Assembly (NCBI GenBank): GCA_020632795.1 | Contig: JACKEV010000019.1 | Coordinates: forward strand, 177,900 to 241,899 | Length of the DNA stretch: 64,000 nt | Origin: Alphaproteobacteria bacterium | GTDB lineage: Bacteria > Myxococcota_A > UBA796 > CAJQPC01 | Direction: 5' to 3' | Shown here: positions 60,353-64,000 of the stretch, piece after piece | How positions within the stretch are numbered: position 1 is the first letter of the stretch | Layout of the letters: each line of letters starts with the position of its first letter | Translations under genes and position numbers: made by a program | The notes under the pieces: model-generated | What the model saw: only the letters and a program-made list of their open reading frames with translations | What the model was told of the DNA's origin: nothing | Databases searched by the model: none

Positions 60353-62782
60353 ACCTACATCGCCTACGACGACCAGCACGTCGACTTCACCACCTACCAG
60401 TCCAAGAACCTCTTCGGCCGGGTCGAGGAGCAGCGCGACGCGGACGGTGTGCGCTTCTTCGAGTACGACTGGCGGGGGTTGGTGACGAAGACCAGTCACC
60501 GCTTCTGGCCCCAGGAGGACGGAAGTGCGAAGGCCTGGGACAACGCGACGAGTGACTTGTGGGCGGATGGCGCGGACTGGGATCCCGAGGTCGACGACAC
60601 CGCGAGGGACAGTGTCAGCACCTGGCTGACCCTGAACGATCTGACCGACACGACCACGATCGAGATCGACGCGAGCTATGATGCCGCCGGTCGCGTCACG
60701 CAGGTGGACTATCCTGAGGGCATGTCGTTGAGGACCAGCTACAACGAAGCGGGAATGCCGGAGCAGCTCGAGCTGGACCGGGGGACCGGGGGTGGCTGGG
60801 AGGACGTGGTCTCCAGCGTGGCGTACAACGCCCGGGGTCAGGTGACCCGACTGGTTCACGGCAACGGGGTCGAGACCGAGCGGGAGTACGACAGCGCCAT
60901 CGAGCGACTGACGAGGATCTTCACCCAGCTCCCCGGCAGCCCCGACACCCACCTCCAGGACCTGGAGTACCTCTACGATCCCGTCGGCAACCCGCTCAAG
61001 ATCACCGACGCCTTGAGCACCTCGGGCTACGCCGCCAACGACATCATCCCCAACACCCGGACCTTCCGCTATGACGCGCGGTATCGCCTGACGCGGGCGA
61101 CGGGCAAGAAGCACAACACCATCACCGACCGCTCCACCGGGGTGACGGTCACCAGCCCCGACCCCAACGACTACGTCGCCTACGACTACACCTACGCCTA
61201 CGACGAGGTCGGCAACCTCACGCGGAATGACGAGTACCAGTCGACGGGCTCGACGACCCTGAACTACAAGTCGACAAGAATCGACCTCTTCAACGGCAAC
61301 AACACCGAGGCCACCAACAGCGACCCCACCATGGGGAACTTCATCTACGATGAGAACGGCAACACCCTGAGCACCCCGAGGAGCACCGAGCTGGCCTACA
61401 CCCACGACAACCAGGTCCGGTACGTGGACCTGTCGGGTGGGGGTGAGGTCCGCTACTTCCGGCATGGGGACCAGCGGGTCGTGCGCATGGTCAAGAAGAC
61501 CGGGGTGATGGGGCTCTCCATCTACCTGGGGCCCTTCGAGTACCACTACCGTGACGCGACGACGAGCTACACCAAGCTGGTGCTGCACGCGGCGATGCAC
61601 GGGCGGCACGCGCAGGCTGAGGTGGTGTTGGATGGGAGTGATCCGGACAGCCTGGATGTCTTCTTCCACCACAGCGATCACCTCGGCAGCGGGCATGTGT
61701 TGACGCAGGATGATGGGACGCTGTTGAGTCAGGAGGAGTACTTCCCGTATGGGCGGGCCTCGGATCGCCGAGATGCGCGGAATCGGTATCGGTTCATCGG
61801 GGTCGAGCGGGATGAGGACACCGGGCTGTGTATGACGGGGCCTCGGACGTATGATCCGGTGAGCGGGCGGTTTCTGCAGGGGGATCCGATCGCAGCAGCG
61901 AAGGCAACCTCGACTCCCTTTGGCTATGCAGGTCAAAGACCTTCTCTTTTGAGAGACACGAACGGATACGATGAATCTGTGGCGACAGAGGATGGTTCCA
62001 ACCCAGATGAACCCGAATCCGACTTGCACGTACGACTTTTAACATGGTCTCCGGTTGGAGACCTAAGTGCCTGGAATAGTGATAGCGATGGTACGTCAAG
62101 CTATTTTGACGGAGGGTTCGCGGGAGCGCGGAAATTGGTACAAACAGCCAGAGGAACACCTATTGAATCCAGAATTGAACACCAGACGTTTCGACAAGCA
62201 CAGCACCGGAAGAGGTCTGGAGATTCTGGGGAAGGTCGTCATGTAGCTGTTGTATTGGCACACGACGCCTACAGAGATTCTCGAAGAAATGTTGTAATGC
62301 GAGGCAAAGGTACTCCCGTCCAGGGCAATAAGAACATTACTACCGATGGAGACATGACCGCCACAGGATTAGTGCAACTCTTTGAACAGTCCGGTGTTTC
62401 TCACGAATCTGGCACAGAACTGTTAATCATGGCAGTCTGCAATTCCGGCCAAATTCACAGAGTTGACGATGTTCAACAAGTCGCAAACGCCCTACAGGTG
62501 CCAGTTCTTGCGCCTGTCAACGAAGTCGAACCGACGAGGTATTTGGGTCTCCCCGTATTGGAGACCAAAGATCTATCCTTGACCAACTCCACAATGAATC
62601 GCATCGCGTTAGATCCTGACATGCTGGAAAACCTTATCAATAGAGTAAACATGCTTACGCTACTGTCTGACCTGGAGTCGCAGGGGGTGGCCGATGAACA
62701 AGAGTTAACCGCTCTCCAAGAGGGGAGAGACACGTTCAGGCAACAAGGTTGGACTCTTTACGTTCCCCAGCAAATCCAATGA
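60353..62782 (+). pseudogene. Silent Rhs cassette 3, 5'-truncated, with tip CT3
   Basis: It begins at TYIAYDDQHVDFTTYQ, which corresponds to base 48099 of the full-length gene. From there to the tip junction the offset is a constant 12254 bases (no indels over 1.5 kb). Only the last ~510 codons of the Rhs part are present. In the same frame a TGA lies in the end of element R2 (60326-60328). The first possible start (GTG 60449) has no ribosome site, so independent expression is unlikely. Rhs core (DHLGSGHVLTQDDG, YRFIGVERDEDTGL, GRFLQGDP) is intact. Alternative: translated from an unknown promoter as a short Rhs protein. Confidence 0.8.
61888..62779 (+). other. Variable toxin tip CT3 (~297 residues), caspase/C80-like Cys peptidase candidate
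   Basis: It starts after the shared GGGGATCC, with linker STPFGYAGQRPSLLRDTNGY and then A+T-rich sequence. The effector part has a His segment in a hydrophobic strand (HVAVVLAHDAYRDSRRN), a Gly-rich turn (VMRGKGTPVQGNKN) and, ~90 residues on, a hydrophobic strand ending in Cys-Asn-Ser-Gly (LLIMAVCNSGQ) followed by VQQVANALQVPVLAPVNEVE. This His ... Cys order with the 'xxCxSG ... AxxL ... VxAP' sequel is that of clan CD-type proteases (C80/CHAT-like) found in other toxins. I infer a cysteine-protease effector with moderate confidence. Confidence 0.55.
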
Positions 62783-62894
62783 ACACAACTGCCATCCGGT
62801 CACGCGAGAGCCGAACAGCATGAACGTGGGGCAGCCATGAATGCGTTCGTGCCCCATCTATAGCAAGACAACAACCACTTACACGGAAGAAAAC

Positions 62895-63896
62895 GTGAGG
62901 CACACCCAAAGCAGAGAAATCCATACTTGGTGGAGATTCCTTCAGCCAACCTACATGGTGATGTCAACTATCATTATGGGCTGTGGCGACAGAGAAATTG
63001 CTCAAGAGAAAGCGGAAGCATTCAACCCAACCTTGTCTGGATTATTCGCAGACAACTTAGATAACGAAGAATGCTCAACGCCTCGCCGAGTGATTGACTT
63101 GTCGCCCGAGGGGGTCAAGTTTTGTGAACTTGACCCCCCCAGATGGCCGTCAGGGAGCGAGTTGAACCAACAGATCGTGGACAAGATGAGTCCCCGCGAG
63201 ATCGAATTCGCATGGCAGAAGGTCGAACAAATAGTCACTCCATCTGTTCGGCATCACAAACACTCTGTGCCCATCATGCTCCGAATTCATCCTGAAACCT
63301 CCTTCTTGGAGTTGGGCAAATTCGTAGCGACAGCTCACAAGGCTGGAATTATCAACATTCTGGTTGTTTCTCCTGACGAACTGTCATCCCAGACACTCGA
63401 AGACCTCGCGCCCATGTGCAGATGGACAGCCAATCTCCCAGAGGCCGCGCTGGCTTCGGTGGTTGTGGACAAGGATGGTAATGGTAGAGCGTTAATTGGC
63501 GTCCCTGACATGGAGACTACAAACGCCCAGGTCGTTTCTGTTCTACCATGGACGATGGTTGATCGGCAAGTAGGTGGAAGGGTCCACCCTCTGGTGGTCG
63601 TTCACCCAGAAGCAGAAGTTGGGCAAACGATGTCTACGATGGACAAATTTGTTTCCTCGTGCGGACGAGATATTTCCGTGCTGATGGACACAGAATTGAC
63701 CTCTATTATGCCCTCTGCCTCTGTTGACCGACACAAACGGGAAGTACTGAAAGGGGAGGAGGTTGTTCCCGTAGCTTTTTGGCTCCAGTTGGCAACCACT
63801 GACCTTGAGTTTGTGTATCTGGATGTATGGACCACAGATAAACCCCTGAGGTACTTGAGCATCCCCCGTGTCGATTTGAAGTGGTCCGGTGAATAG
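62895..63896 (+). CDS. Lipoprotein with tandem ExbD/TolR-like domains, candidate immunity protein for CT3
   Basis: The protein has 333 aa. GTG 62895 with GGAAG five bases upstream gives a basic n-region and a lipobox (MSTIIMGCGD); ATG 62955 is an alternative. Two ExbD/TolR-like units can be seen: VPIMLRIHPETSFLELGKFV with AGIINILVVS at ~130-160, and HPLVVVHPEAEVGQTMSTMD with DISVLMDTEL at ~240-275. The layout is that of the lipoprotein at 28086-29000. It follows CT3 by 112 bp and shares its low G+C. An immunity role is inferred from position; it may instead be an unrelated cargo gene. Confidence 0.55.
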   Translation: MRHTQSREIHTWWRFLQPTYMVMSTIIMGCGDREIAQEKAEAFNPTLSGLFADNLDNEECSTPRRVIDLSPEGVKFCELDPPRWPSGSELNQQIVDKMSPREIEFAWQKVEQIVTPSVRHHKHSVPIMLRIHPETSFLELGKFVATAHKAGIINILVVSPDELSSQTLEDLAPMCRWTANLPEAALASVVVDKDGNGRALIGVPDMETTNAQVVSVLPWTMVDRQVGGRVHPLVVVHPEAEVGQTMSTMDKFVSSCGRDISVLMDTELTSIMPSASVDRHKREVLKGEEVVPVAFWLQLATTDLEFVYLDVWTTDKPLRYLSIPRVDLKWSGE

Positions 63897-63919
63897 AGAC
63901 TTGTCGTTCACAACCTCGC

Positions 63920-63980
63920 GTGAGGGGGCGTAGGGGCGCCGGAGGCGGTCCGGGCCAGGGGCCCGGACGGAACCCCCGCA
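63920..63980. repeat. GC-rich cassette-junction element, truncated copy R3
   Basis: It begins GTGAGGGGGCGTAGGGGCGC like R1 and R2 and keeps the 9-bp stem GTCCGGGCC/GGCCCGGAC with the loop changed from ACA to AGG. It then ends at GGAACCCCCGCA and passes directly into Rhs sequence. The distal ~120 bp of the element are missing. The change in the loop with a fully kept stem suggests the hairpin itself is under selection. Confidence 0.8.
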
Positions 63981-64000
63981 ACCCCAGACCGTGACCCTGT
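63979..64000 (+). pseudogene. Start of Rhs cassette 4 (runs off the window)
   Basis: The last 22 bases match cassette 2 at ~55284-55305 (reading CAGACCGTGACCCTGT, where the full-length gene has CAGACCGAGACCCTGT). So a third truncated TcB/Rhs copy begins here at yet another break point. The junction shares GCAACCCC with the element, a possible microhomology. Confidence 0.7.

Noticed and set aside
45261..62029. Several very long open frames on the minus strand opposite the Rhs genes
   Set aside because: They are shadows created by the high G+C and regular codon pattern of the Rhs repeats. They repeat in each Rhs copy, have no ribosome sites and give low-complexity Arg/Val/Gly/Leu-rich products.
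51005..63980. Integron attC sites or a CRISPR array as explanation for the repeated junction element
   Set aside because: No RYYYAAC/GTTRRRY pair in the required positions, no integrase gene in the window, and only three copies 4-9 kb apart; it is not a short-repeat/spacer array.

Overview
The window is about 70% G+C and reads as a chromosomal segment of a Myxococcota-type (deltaproteobacterial) organism. The support is a MYXO-CTERM-like sorting tag with MopE-type Asp/Cys repeats at the left edge, many lipoproteins, a Ser/Thr kinase and a TonB-dependent receptor that both carry PEGA domains, a PilZ/HEAT-like protein and a six-haem lipoprotein cytochrome. The assignment is inferred from gene content; no rRNA or other marker gene is present.

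Left part (1-28 kb): ordinary but lineage-typical genes. They include a surface FG-GAP/MopE protein, an endonuclease I homologue, a START-like protein, a PEGA TonB receptor with its PEGA kinase, a UlaG-like metallo-hydrolase, a methyltransferase and an HYDIN/PKD-like lipoprotein. From 13.5 to 22.7 kb lies a compact biosynthetic-looking operon: zinc-type MDR dehydrogenase, AsnB-type amidotransferase, methyltransferase, Fe(II)/2OG dioxygenase, stand-alone A-PCP-reductase NRPS-like enzyme and a NadR-like adenylyltransferase/kinase. Four of its five internal junctions are 4-bp GTGA overlaps. A class V aminotransferase is divergent from it. An XRE regulator, an alpha/beta hydrolase lipoprotein, an outer-membrane-like lipoprotein and the multihaem cytochrome follow.

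Middle part (28-38.7 kb): a scrambled accessory region. Two 1910-bp IS1634-like elements in opposite orientation each have their own perfect 6-bp target duplication and each broke a gene. Between and around them are small secreted or lipoprotein genes, an L7/L12-like protein, an S1-like protein, and two diverged copies of one block (conserved gene X, variable lipoprotein cargo, conserved gene Z). Several copies are decayed.

Right part (38.7-64 kb): a Tc (ABC) toxin locus. A TcA-like protein of 1764 aa is followed 18 bp later by a TcB-TcC fusion of 2142 aa (SpvB, VCBS/FG-GAP, TcdB middle domains, Rhs repeats and core, variable C-terminal tip) and a small lipoprotein gene. Downstream are at least three 5'-truncated copies of the same TcB/Rhs gene. 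Two end in different AT-rich tips and the third runs off the window. Each truncated copy is preceded by the same GC-rich hairpin element (about 180 bp, truncated in the last copy), and each complete tip is followed by an unrelated candidate immunity gene (GspG-like lipoprotein, Sel1-repeat protein, ExbD/TolR-like lipoprotein). All tips are joined at the same DNA position (GGGGATCC, encoding the GDP of the Rhs core). The copies are collinear without indels over kilobases. One silent copy is also split by an IS66-type element with an 8-bp target duplication. The arrangement looks like one expressed Tc toxin with a downstream silent store of exchangeable TcC tips, which I consider the most notable system in the window.
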